Of a stretch of DNA of 64,000 bases, positions 1 through 9,200 are shown in pieces. Numbering within the stretch: the first letter of the stretch is position 1; the number at the start of each line of letters is the position of its first letter. Below the pieces are notes generated by a model. That model made no database searches. It worked only from the letters and a program-made list of their open reading frames with translations, and was not told the DNA's origin. This DNA is from Prostheceraeus crozeri. Lineage: Eukaryota > Platyhelminthes > Polycladida > Euryleptidae. The position numbers were made by a program, and so were the translations under genes. The stretch is from contig CAJQUW010007784.1 of NCBI GenBank assembly GCA_907163375.1, positions 620,001 through 684,000 of the forward strand, read 5' to 3'.

Positions 1-869
1 AAGTAGTTAAGTGAGACCTTCATATTTTTTACTTTACTTTGCTCCACCCAAGGCACGAGACCATACCAGCAAGATAAATGGGCGTGAGACAGCCTTCATA
101 CACTGACAATTCTCTTCCGGATAGGGTAAGCAGCCTCCTATAAAAGCGTTGGTACCTTTCAGAATTGAAAAGAATAATGTATTCTCCAATCAGTAGGACT
201 ATGTGATGAGATCTGTGCATTTATGAAGCAGTACACCGACATGCACTGACATTTGCAGATTGATAGGATAATAATTTATTTTCTATTACCTGACACTCAA
301 GCCGTCAGATCTGACAACAAAAAATCAGTAGGTACTATGCCTTATTTAAGATGAGCTTCTCTAAATAACCTCATAGTAATTCATGTGAGTGCATCCTGTG
401 CGCATTTTGTGTCTACTCAATATATATATTTTCTATTTGTAACGATTTACTATTGCGTAGATACGCTAGCCAGAATTGTCACTTCAGATAGACAAAAAAT
501 ACATTTAATGACTGGTTATTACAAAAATCCAGTAACATACCTAAGCAAGGATGAGCATTTTCCGCGGATCCGAGGAGCCCTAAAAAAAGTCTGCCCAATT
601 CATTTTGTTCTCTTAGGAGCCCCCTTGAAATATGAATTTCCGTCTCGTAAATTCCTCGATGCCCTACTCTCTTTCCGGCATAAAGACTTTGCAAATTTTA
701 CGATGAGCCCTCAGGTTAAATTACGATAAACATGATTTTCACCCGAAATGAAATCATTGTGATAATATTGAAGTGAGGTTGAGAAAATCTAGAAGACATT
801 ATTTATCACTGTACTTTTCTACCGGTAACAGGTACATGCTACACCCACAGCGGCACCATTGACTTCAAG
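1..869. other. No recognisable gene
   Basis: I see no recognisable domain here. A plus-strand reading frame at 385-729 starts on a non-ATG codon and lies over a minus-strand frame at 479-694. The minus strand has a good-looking donor (TTAG before gtatgt) near 551, so a minus-strand exon is conceivable. No matching acceptor or protein family was recognised. Confidence 0.4.
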
Positions 870-1245
870 CTCAAGATGCTTGCAAAGCCGAGCCGAACGC
901 CTAGCGGATAAGCGAGACTACAGATAGAAAATATCGGGTCGGCTAGAAATCTAGGAGTCGTTTTAGCCAATAACATCTGAAGACAAAATTTTAAGCATTT
1001 CTGCCAGCATTGGAAAATTCACCCAACTCTACGCACCTCATGCTCCATTGTCGTCCCACGATATCCGTAGGCTACATTCGCACATAAGACTAAACCAGAT
1101 TCAAAAAAATTTCAATACAACCAGTGGCTTTGTTTTGTGATGTATCCCCTTCATATACGTAGCTCATGGAATGTGATATGCAATAGCTACATGTATACCC
1201 GTCGACTCATTGTAATCGAGTCTCATTGGATAAACGAATTCCGAA
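870..1245. repeat. Interspersed repeat, copy A (related to 50568-51008)
   Basis: Blocks of this stretch recur, diverged, at 50568-51008. They are a GCCGAGCCGA-like start, a GTCGTTTTAGCC block, an AAGCATTTCTGCC...GGAAAATTCAC block, and a closing TTGTAATCGAGTCTCATTGG block. The order and spacing of the blocks match, so both stretches are copies of one repeat family. The other copy begins TAGTGATGCA, which resembles a hAT terminus, but no second terminus was found for either copy. The 64-residue minus-strand frame at 1164-1358 overlaps the repeat and is not a gene. Confidence 0.5.
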
Positions 1246-2895
1246 CATTGGATTCCTCTTCCTAGCTGGTTCAAAAGATCGGACTGCCATGCTATGAATC
1301 CGCGCCCGTACAGGACCTGAGAGAGAGAGCATGCCTGAAGAAGCAACTGTCCTAACACGGCTTACAAATTAGATACATAATATCTTGATTCATGTGAGAT
1401 TGAGACCAGTAGATTTTCATCAAGAGTGTAAAGGGAAAATATGTTGCTTGACTGGGTAGGCTAAACCACTTTAGTTGCGGCTTCGACTTGACTTAGCTGA
1501 AGATAAAATAAAGTCGGTAAGCCTAGACCAAGTTTTCTCTATCCATAGACATCTCTACTTTAAACTCTAATATAAATTGATCTACATTGATGCTGTTTTC
1601 TCATCATTCCCACGAATTTGTTAAATATTTTTCTTGAAAAACAGTAAATTCTCTTAGTAAAGAATAAAAGATTCGGACAAGGCGATTCATCAGGATCTTA
1701 CTGAAAGAAATAAGACAAATTTGCCGATGAAGCTGAGCTAACGCAAAACACGCGAATTGATGAATGTTCAGTAATAGCTTCATTGTCTGCGTTGAATTTG
1801 GTAGGTCAATCACAATGAGACCGTGAACTTACTGATATATCAATAGACTGAACACTTTAAAAACTTAATAGTGCAGGCCTACTCTGAGGAAGCAGGGTGA
1901 TTTTGGAGTGGACATATATATTATAAAAATTAAATTGCATCTGTAAATACTTTAAAAGTTCATCACTTGGCAAATGACTTCGTGTGTTCCCAGTTATTCA
2001 TTTCACATTAAGACAATAAAATGAGTTCCTTCAATTAAGATAATAAAAGTCCATATTTGAGACCCAAAATCATAAGAACTTAGTTATTTTAGTAAGTGTG
2101 TTGTATTGGCTGTTTGGTTGAAGGAAACACTACTACACGTTTATTTGAGGAATTTAACTACCTTTCACATTCAATATATGACGCACTACAATGCGTACAT
2201 TTTTTAATGCTTGAAGGCAGTGTATAACACATCTTTTTCTGACATCAAAACTCATTAGAGATATGAAGTTCTGAGTGATACATGAATAATATATGTGAGT
2301 ATAATACATGAATGTTAAAGAAACTAATGGAGACAAATTGCAACATCGATAATCTTTCACTTAGAACATAGACGACAGACATATTAGACAGAAGCTAAAT
2401 GTAACTATGCATTGAAGAATGGACTCACAAAATCCATGAAATATCTTACATGCAATGACATTGTTTCCTGATTTTTCTCCCTCTATCCAGAGAACACCGC
2501 ATACAAGTGTTGTTTACTCCATTGTTTGCTCATTTTCTATTTGTTAAACAGACATATACAGACCAACTGGCAACCCTGCCGCAACCAGTTGAATTACAAG
2601 TGAGCATTCTGTGCTTGATATTATACAACTTGGTAGCATACACCCTGGTCGAATTAATAATGATGGTCGATGGTAGACGAGTTTGAAACCAACTTAAGTA
2701 AAGCTCTTTCTAAAACAATGCTTGGTCTCGGAAACGAATGTCAAAGCCTATCCAGGAATAGAATATTCCAAGTCATATTGACCTAAACATTATAAAATTT
2801 GCTCAAAATTGTGTTGAAGACTCATCCTTCAAAAATCAAAAGTAGGAAAACGCAGACGTTTAATTAACATTATTTGAAAGCAAGCATTCACATAC
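1246..2895. other. No gene seen
   Basis: AT-rich, non-repetitive sequence. Only short frames occur (for example 1604-1813 and 2154-2360, minus) and none resembles a known family. It would be intron or 3' flank if the exon at 2896-3010 is real. Confidence 0.4.
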
Positions 2896-3010
2896 CTCGA
2901 GAGTCCGTTGAATCGACGGTCACTGGAGTAGGGGCGCTTGTAACTACAACGTTGGATTGCACCACAACAGGTTCCTGCTTGCATTTACCTGCCCATGGCG
3001 CCCAGGTCAC
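2896..3010 (-). CDS. Putative internal exon of an unidentified gene
   Basis: On the minus strand this 115-bp segment is preceded by a pyrimidine-rich acceptor (tatttttcag) and followed by a strong donor (CGAG before gtatgt). Only one of the three frames is open through the segment. It starts in phase 0 and encodes about 38 residues, ending in phase 1. The peptide begins VTWAPWAGKCKQEPV and continues with a Val/Thr/Pro/Ser-rich run (VVVQSN, VVVTSAPTPVTV). The segment is clearly richer in G and C than its surroundings, as expected of an exon. The composition recalls flexible N-terminal regions of small cysteine-rich membrane-associated proteins, but I do not recognise the family. No partner exon was found on either side. 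A pogo element lies 149 bp upstream on the minus strand, probably inside the preceding intron. Confidence 0.4.
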
Positions 3011-3159
3011 CTGAAAAATACAGCTCAAGTTTATGTCAAGCTAACTTGGCACTCCACACCACATGTTCGCATTTGCGGATTATTGTTTTCCATGTCATGT
3101 TGGCCTGAAAATTCGGGATGCTTCAGTCTTAGATCGCAATGATTTTCAATTGCAAGATA

Positions 3160-4452
3160 CCGTATTTACTCTAATAAGCGCCCGGGGGCGCCTATTACAT
3201 TGAAGATTTTTTAGACCCGACGCTTATTGGAGGTGGGCGGGTATTAGAGGCCCGGCGCCTATTAATTTCAGCTCAATTGAGAATTCAAAAAAAGAAGAAA
3301 TTGGTTAGCCGAAACTAAATTTCAAAACGATCAAATTTCATGAATCTGTTCATCCGTTGAGGTAGGCCTATCTTATATCAATTAGAGAATTATACCTATG
3401 AAATTTCTGAAGTTCTTAAACGATGTCTAGAGGCCTCCTAACCTTACGTGACACAGGTATTACTTGACTCATCATTTTCCTATCGAACTTAATAGGCCTA
3501 CGGTGCATAATGAGGACTTACCGTTGACACTGGTAAGTAAAAAAATAGCATTTACCAAGGATTCAAACAAGTCTATTATTAAGCTTGCAAAAAACGCGTT
3601 AGAATAGAGTAACCGGTATGTCAGTGAGCTACAAAATTATAAAAATGGTACTCGGTCACAAGAAATGTTACGACTCTATCAATAATCTTCGTCTTCATCG
3701 TCTTCATCAATTATGGCCACGTCAGAGGAATCACTATGTCAGAAGAATCGAGATCTACATTTGATGACGAAGTCTGGTGATCTGCAAGACGTCGAGCCAA
3801 TTGAGGGATGGCTTCAGGATGAGTCTTAAGGTACTCAATCATGTGATCTTCGCTGCCATCGTTTGCATTCGTTATCGCACATTGATTCAAAAGAATCCAT
3901 GATTTGTTGGCGCGGAATGGAGTCCCATGCAGATTTCACCCACTTGACAATAAGATCAAATGTGGGTGGACGCATTCTTCCACTTGCAGTAAAGGTATGA
4001 TCACCATTCACCATCCACTCTTCGTATTGTTCAGCGATCTTGCATTTCAGACTACGATTCCATGAGACGTCAGGAGCCTGTATCTTACTAGTACAACCTG
4101 CAGGTATGACAACTGGCGCGATCTTCATCTTTCGAAGTTTAGTCTTTGTCTGGGAATACCGGCAGACTGCTAGCGCTATGGCAGCGTCATGCACGATTCC
4201 ATTGTTCAGTCATCTAACCCAGCTGACAAGATTAGGTCAACACGATCCCTTTAATTTGTCTCCTCAGCGAATGACAGATTTTGTGACATGAAAACTCTGT
4301 TTTCCATCTGTGAACATACAACACCCGGCGCTTATTAGGGGCCCGGCGCTTATTAGAGGCCCGGCGCTTATTACATTCAAGATGCTCCAGACCCGGCGCT
4401 TATTAGAGGCGGGCGGGCATTAGAGGTCCGGCGCTTAATAGAGTAAATACGG
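3160..4452 (-). mobile_element. pogo/Tigger-like DNA transposon, internally deleted
   Basis: The element is flanked by TA dinucleotides (3158-3159 and 4453-4454). Its inverted termini read CCGTATTTACTCTAATAAGC on the left and, reverse-complemented on the right, CCGTATTTACTCTATTAAGC. Both ends carry several copies of a GC-rich motif close to GGCGCTTATTAGAGG: about four on the right and two or three degraded ones on the left. TA duplication, CCGTATTTACTC ends and a DDE-type transposase remnant on the minus strand place it in the Tc1/mariner superfamily, pogo-like branch. At 1.3 kb it lacks most of the transposase. Confidence 0.85.
3711..4194 (-). pseudogene. pogo/Tigger-type transposase, C-terminal remnant
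   Basis: The minus-strand frame at 3835-4194 encodes about 119 residues typical of the C-terminal part of the pogo DDE domain: MKIAPVVIPAGCTSKIQAPD, then a W-rich segment with EEWM, FDLIVKWVKSAWDSIPRQ and IMDSFESM. After the SFESM motif the frame breaks near 3870. Shifting frame restores a plausible tail (NDGSEDHMIEYLKTHPEAIP, then an acidic Ser/Asp-rich end) to a stop at 3711-3713. The helix-turn-helix domain and the first catalytic aspartates are missing, since the element has too little sequence upstream. The product cannot catalyse transposition. Confidence 0.75.
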
Positions 4453-4807
4453 TATTCGATTTATACTAGGAGGAAACAATAGATGCCATCATCGCACGCA
4501 TTTTTCGTGGTCTCGTATTGGTCAAAATGAGAGCAACTTTGATAGGAATGTCTGCTAGGTCAAGTGAATAAATTATGTCGAAGCATGCAAGTGCGATTTG
4601 TTAGTGAAAAAGTATTAACGATTAAAGGCGCGTTTACATTACCCCGATTTTCTCAGGGATAAATAGTTACAATGTGAACAGGGCAGATCGACGATCAAGT
4701 GAAATATTGTCACGACTTTATCGTCATTGTGCTAGTGTGAGCCCACCTTAACAATACATGCACTACATGTACACCACAAAATACTTACAATAGAATTACT
4801 GCCACGC

Positions 4808-5815
4808 CATAGAGTAATTACATTAGGTAGAGTAGGAAATCTGCATTAGTTAAATCCTCAATGTGTATGCAGTTTCGATTTTATTAAATGAACTAGAGCT
4901 GTGACCCAGTGCCAAATGTGAGATATGCAAATTTTTGCAGTTTTAGAGAAATTACCGCGGATCATGATTGCAATACAGAAGAAAAGTATTTTACAAATCC
5001 TCCGTTTCGTGAAAACCTTGGTGAGTCAATGTTAATTAAATTAGCCTCGATGGAAGTGCCTTACTTTAATACTCAGCCTTATTAATAGGAATATTTTGAG
5101 TTTGATCATGCCAATTAATCTGCCGACATTGAAAGAGCAAATATCATTTCAAAGATTACAGTTAACTTAAAGGATGTGAATGGGTTCACAATTCTATTCA
5201 GATTCAGATGAGAAATGAAGCTTAATTGTATCATAAAGTGAATAATGAAATTATATAACTATAAAAATTGCATCAATCCACTATTAAATATGAAGAGTTG
5301 AATTCTAATTGGATGGATTATTGTGATTCTGCGATTTATAACTCAATTTTACAGTGATTTCTACAGACTGTAGGAAGCAGTGTGCTAGTCAATAATTTGA
5401 ACAACAGGCTTAAATTAACAGATCCACCTAGCCTGGTGCAAAAGAGCTGCAGGAATCAGATCTACTAAGTTAGCAAACTTTGGGCCAAGCACCAGAATAT
5501 GATCTCCACTTTTGTATGAAGACTATAATTATAATGTGATTCATGAAATTTCCTTCGCAATCAGCCTAACCTCCGAATAATTTCAAATACATGTTATTAT
5601 AATTTTATTCTTTTGATATCCTAAAAATTTCAAACTATTTATATATTAAGTCTGAGGTTCCAAATCGCTAGCACATAAACAGAAATAATTTGCAAAATTT
5701 AGTTTTTAAAAAATTGATCAAATATTTCTTTTTAGGCAGCATGAATATTATCTCCGCAAAAAACTAAATCTTTTGATGGTTAAATTATATTTTTTGAGTC
5801 GAGACTCTACCTACT
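4808..5815 (+). repeat. Diverged copy of the interspersed repeat that forms the 46.6-49.5 kb foldback
   Basis: The stretch starts CCATAGAGTA...TAGGTAGAGTAGG and ends GAGTCGAGACTCTACCTA. Between them it shares ordered blocks with the repeat at 46705-48638: the TTAAATCC start, CCAAATGTGAGATATGCAAA, GATCATGATTG, TTCATGAAATT.CCTT, and a final AAATCTTTTGAT...GAGTCGA block. TAGGTAGAGT at the start is the reverse complement of ACTCTACCTA at the end, giving short terminal inverted repeats. It has no coding potential. It appears older than the 46.6-49.5 kb copies, because point differences and gaps are frequent. Confidence 0.6.
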
Positions 5816-6165
5816 TTAATTTACTATATGATCGTTGCACTAAAAAGTTCTATCATATAAGTACTGTGTAAATTACAATAATCCAACAACAAGCGGTTTA
5901 TTCAATACATTGTGTCGTTTTCAGTTGTTTTTGCATGCATGTAGGTCGTAGGCATTATAGCTATGAAACTTTAGTCTAAGTACTTTGAGTCGAGACTCTA
6001 CCTACTATAATTTACTTTATGATCGTTACACTAAAAAATTCTATTATATAAGTACTGTGTAAATTACAATAACCTAACATCAAGCGGTTTATTCAATTCA
6101 TTGTGTCGTTTTCAGGTGTTTTTATATGCATGTAGGCATTAGAGCTATGAAACCTTAGTTTAGGT
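5794..6165. repeat. Tandem duplication, unit about 191 bp
   Basis: Two head-to-tail copies start at 5794 and 5985. Each begins TTGAGTCGAGACTCTACCTA and contains TATAAGTACTGTGTAAATTA and CAAGCGGTTTATTCAAT. They differ by scattered substitutions and a short deletion (near 6137) in the second copy. The first copy starts exactly at the terminal motif of the repeat at 4808-5815, so the duplicated unit includes that terminus plus flanking sequence. Confidence 0.85.
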
Positions 6166-6530
6166 AATGACAGACAATCAACTTTTGAACGTTCCCAAAA
6201 CTTTTCAGACTCATTATGCATCGATTGGCGTTATCGAGGTCACGTGACTGGATTAAATCCCATCAACTCGCAAGAATTCCTTTGTTTTACTCTGTTCAAA
6301 TTTGCGAAATTTCCTACTCCCAATCTTATTGACTATTTGACTGTGTAGGAATTACAGAATATTGATATTTTCGACCAGAGACCATTTTTTCAGCGACTCT
6401 TGTAGTTGAGTGTTGTACGCACACTAGTTTAAATTAGTGGGACTACAATGGACAACTGTTTGATAGTTATTTCAGCTTCTCATTTAGACGCAGATTGCTG
6501 GATCTGAAGAATAATCAAATCTGTGAAACA
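6166..6530. other. No gene seen
   Basis: AT-rich spacer between the tandem duplication and the mariner element. No reading frame or repeat was recognised. Confidence 0.4.
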
Positions 6531-6532
6531 TA

Positions 6533-7875
6533 AGAGGTGTGTCAGAAAAGTTCCAGTACTGCGGTCACAAATAATTTATTTCATAAACAATACAGAAATT
6601 ATATGTTGTCCCTTTCAAAGTAGTCACCCGAGAGTCTGACGCACTTCATCTTTCGGCGCCATGCATCTACGCACCGATGGAAGGTTTCTTCCGGGATATG
6701 GCGCAGCTCCGTCGTCACGTCCCTTCCTGATGGCTCCCTCGTCCAAAAGTCGGGTTGCTTTGAGGACACCTTTCAGCTTAGGGAACAGGAAAAAATCGCA
6801 AGGGGCGAGATCTGGCGAGTACGGAAGTTGCTCCAACACAGCGATGTTCTTCTTTGCAAGGAACTCCCGGATGCTGGTAGCGTTGTGAGCAGGCGCATTG
6901 TCGTGGTGAAGCAACCATGAATTGCTCTGCTACAAACCCCTCCTCGCGCACTGAACGAAACAGACGTTGCAGGACCTCTCTGTAGACGTGTTGGTTGATG
7001 GTCTGACCCCGTGGCAAGAACTCCAAGTGGACGATACCTCTAATGTCGAAGAACACGATCAACATGAGTTTCATCTTGGACTTTGTCTGCCTTGCCTTCT
7101 TCGGCCTCGGTGATCCAGGAGTCTTCCACTGAAGGCTCTGGCGCTTGGTCTTCGGGTCGTACTCGAAGATCCAGGACTCATTGCCTGTGATGGCTTTCGA
7201 CAGCAAGCCTGGATCTGTTTCGAGACGCTCGAGAATGTCTCGACACACTTGCATGCGCTTCCACTTTAGTTCCTCGTTCAGCACCTTCGGCACCAACTTT
7301 GCACAGACCTTCCGCATCCCCAGGTCTTCAGTGATCACCCTCCAGACGCAATCGCGATTTATACCAAGCTCACTTGCTATCATCCGAACGGTCAGACGAC
7401 GATCGCCTCGCACCACCTGCCCCACGAGGTCAATGTTCTCCTCAGTCCTGCTTGTCGAAGGTCTTCCACTCCGATGGTCGTCTTCCACCTCCTCTCGTCC
7501 CTCTCTCAACCTCCTGTGCCAGTCGAAAACACATGAGCGGGACATCGTCTCATCTCCATACACCTGTTGAAGCATTTCGAGTGCTTCAGATTTAGATTTT
7601 CCGAGGCGTACCAAAAACTTCAGGTTTGTTCTCTGTTGCCATCCTTCGAAATGAAAGCGACATTTTTAACCGCGGATCTATTATTTAAGAACGAAAACGA
7701 TTTGTTGAACTGTATTCAAACGGTTGTGAAGAATCGTGTAATGGCTACAGAGAGCTGAAATGAAAGTTACATGCACACAAGACATTATGTCAGATGGTGA
7801 CGTAATCAGATTTTCGATCAAACAATCATAGCTAGCACAGCATGCTCAGTCCTGGAATTTTTCTGACACACCTCG
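6533..7875 (-). mobile_element. mariner transposon (dead copy)
   Basis: A TA target duplication (6531-6532, 7876-7877) bounds near-identical terminal inverted repeats: AGAGGTGTGTCAGAAAAGTT on the left and, reverse-complemented on the right, CGAGGTGTGTCAGAAAAATT. The 1343-bp length is close to the usual 1.3 kb of autonomous mariners. The transposase is on the minus strand and is broken. The element is much less AT-rich than its surroundings. Confidence 0.93.
6599..7642 (-). pseudogene. mariner D34D transposase pseudogene
   Basis: A helix-turn-helix N-terminal half (KSKSEALEMLQQVYGDETMS, then SGRPSTSRTEENI) is followed by a DDE catalytic half (YDPKTKRQS, LHHDNAPAH, YSPDLAPCDFFLFPKLK). There are 34 residues between the second and third aspartates (HHD...PCD), the mariner D34D signature. 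The most natural start is the ATG at 7640-7642 (MATENKPEV), one frameshift before the long frame that begins at 7614. A second frameshift lies near 6910 just before HHDNAPAH, and a third near 6730, after which the other frame ends in GDYFERDNI at 6599-6601. The first catalytic position reads TGNESW instead of TGDESW, so one metal-binding aspartate is lost as well. The product would be inactive. The plus-strand frames at 7145-7570 and 6661-6888 are antisense shadows. Confidence 0.9.
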
Positions 7876-8387
7876 TATAATAGCTGCAGATTCGTGACGC
7901 AAGGCGATAATCTTTAGAGCTATTTTATCAAAATGCTTCGATGATGATGATAATCGTGAATCTGTACTAGCTGCACTGACTAACAGTTTCATCATTGTCA
8001 ACAACTGGAAGCCGTCACTCATCGGGTACCGCTGTTACGAAAACGCATGTTCAAGACATAGTATTGTTTTAATGTGCGTGTCCGTTCTAGTCTTTACGAA
8101 GTGCTAGTTTAGTTATTACGTAGTGTCGGATTTCTATACTTGTAGTGCTTGAAATAAGAAGAACGAGGAGCTGTAGCACACATCTCTGAGAATGTTACAA
8201 TTTATCATTAGATATGTTTAATAACGCATTGTTATCACGGATTGCATTTCCAAATAAAAGACAGCTTTCATCGCTAAATTCATGGCATGCTAGGTCGCGG
8301 GATGCATGGTCTATGCTTTTGTTTTGTTATTTTTGTTCGCTTTTTTATTTCTCACCAGTTTATCCTGTATCACCCTGATATATATAT

Positions 8388-8672
8388 TTAGTGAAGGCTT
8401 AAGCATAGAAATGAAAACTCTTCTTTCTTCTCTCTTTGGTATTTACTGCATTGTGGATGTAATTGATGTATCGGTGCGAACAAAAATTTTGCATCATGAT
8501 TACTGGCACAAGATGCTATGTGCTTACTGACGCTTAGGATGGCATAGTTAGGACAAGATATTTGCTGCCTGTAGATAGCCATTCTCGTCCTACGCATGCC
8601 ACCTGTTTGGCCTGCATAAAATTGACTGTAGTCGTTATAAAATAAGTGTACATGACATTGCATGACAGACAA
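8388..8672 (-). pseudogene. GIY-YIG endonuclease fragment, Penelope-like retroelement
   Basis: The 94-residue minus-strand frame contains FYAGQTGGMRRTRM, followed by a short helix-like stretch (AIYRQQISC) and PNYAILSVSKHIASCASNHD. This matches the pattern of retroelement-type GIY-YIG nuclease domains (YxGxTG, then LxxRMxxHR, then PVSxHF), as found at the C-terminus of Penelope-like elements. The canonical tyrosine of GIY is replaced in this copy, and no reverse transcriptase was found upstream on the minus strand. I read it as the 3' stub of a decayed Penelope-like element. Assignment to that class rests on the motif only. Confidence 0.5.
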
Positions 8673-8753
8673 TTAAGATAAGATTTAATTTTGAAAGTTC
8701 ATAAATCGTTTTCTACTTTGAAGTCAACACTTTCCCCCTCAACAAGGCAATTT

Positions 8754-8864
8754 CAACACCCATATCTTGCTTCATCACATTTCGTTATGCAGTTAATAGT
8801 TTCTCAACAAATAACAAACTATTAAATGCATAACGAAATGTGATGAAGCAAGATGTGGGTGTTG
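8754..8864. repeat. Near-perfect inverted repeat (hairpin), 49-bp arms
   Basis: Left arm 8754-8802 (CAACACCCATATCTTGCTTC...) and right arm 8816-8864 (...GAAGCAAGATGTGGGTGTTG) are complementary with only two visible mismatches. They are separated by a 13-nt loop. Weaker complementarity continues a few bases outside both arms. The hairpin abuts the minisatellite starting at 8867. Confidence 0.95.
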
Positions 8865-8866
8865 CA

Positions 8867-8985
8867 ATTGTCTTACATATATATTGTCTTATATATATAT
8901 TGTCTTATATATATATTGTCTTACATATATATTGTCTTATATTATAATTGTCTTATATATATATATATATATATATATATACGAG
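8867..8985. repeat. 16-bp minisatellite running into an (AT)n tract
   Basis: Six consecutive 16-bp units of ATTGTCTTATATATAT (variants with ACATATAT or ATATTATA) start at 8867, 8883, 8899, 8915, 8931 and 8947. A pure AT run follows to about 8982. The small plus-strand frame across it is a by-product of the repeat. Confidence 0.95.
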
Positions 8986-9039
8986 CTCATATTTCATTAA
9001 AACATTCGAAAACTTTCATTCATTTAAACGTTATGTGAT

Positions 9040-9200
9040 CTCTTTTTAGATGCCTTTATTGGCCGAAACTTAAAAAGGAAAGCAAAAATAAAAGAAGCTC
9101 GCTTCCAGCCTTCACTCTTCCTCAGGAGAAAGATCGCTAAAACCTGGTTTTAGCGATTTCCCTCTCAATAACAGCGAAGGCTCGAAACGCGTAGGGTTAC
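9040..9200 (-). repeat. Possible retroelement 3' flank with a 25-bp hairpin
   Basis: On the minus strand the sequence CCTGAGGAAGAGTGAAGG, followed by a Gly/Ser-coding-like stretch and TTTCGGCCAATAAAGG, resembles the CCTGAGGAAG...CGAAA motif often seen near the ends of Penelope-like elements. A perfect palindrome lies at 9133-9157 (ATCGCTAAAACC, one base, GGTTTTAGCGAT). It lies 370-600 bp upstream, on that strand, of the GIY-YIG fragment at 8388-8672. The class assignment is weak. Confidence 0.3.

Noticed and set aside
7145..7570. 141-codon plus-strand open frame
   Set aside because: Antisense shadow of the mariner transposase, whose minus-strand motifs are unambiguous.
8867..9038. 61-codon frame across the minisatellite
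   Set aside because: Produced by a 16-bp repeat without stops in one phase; no independent coding evidence.
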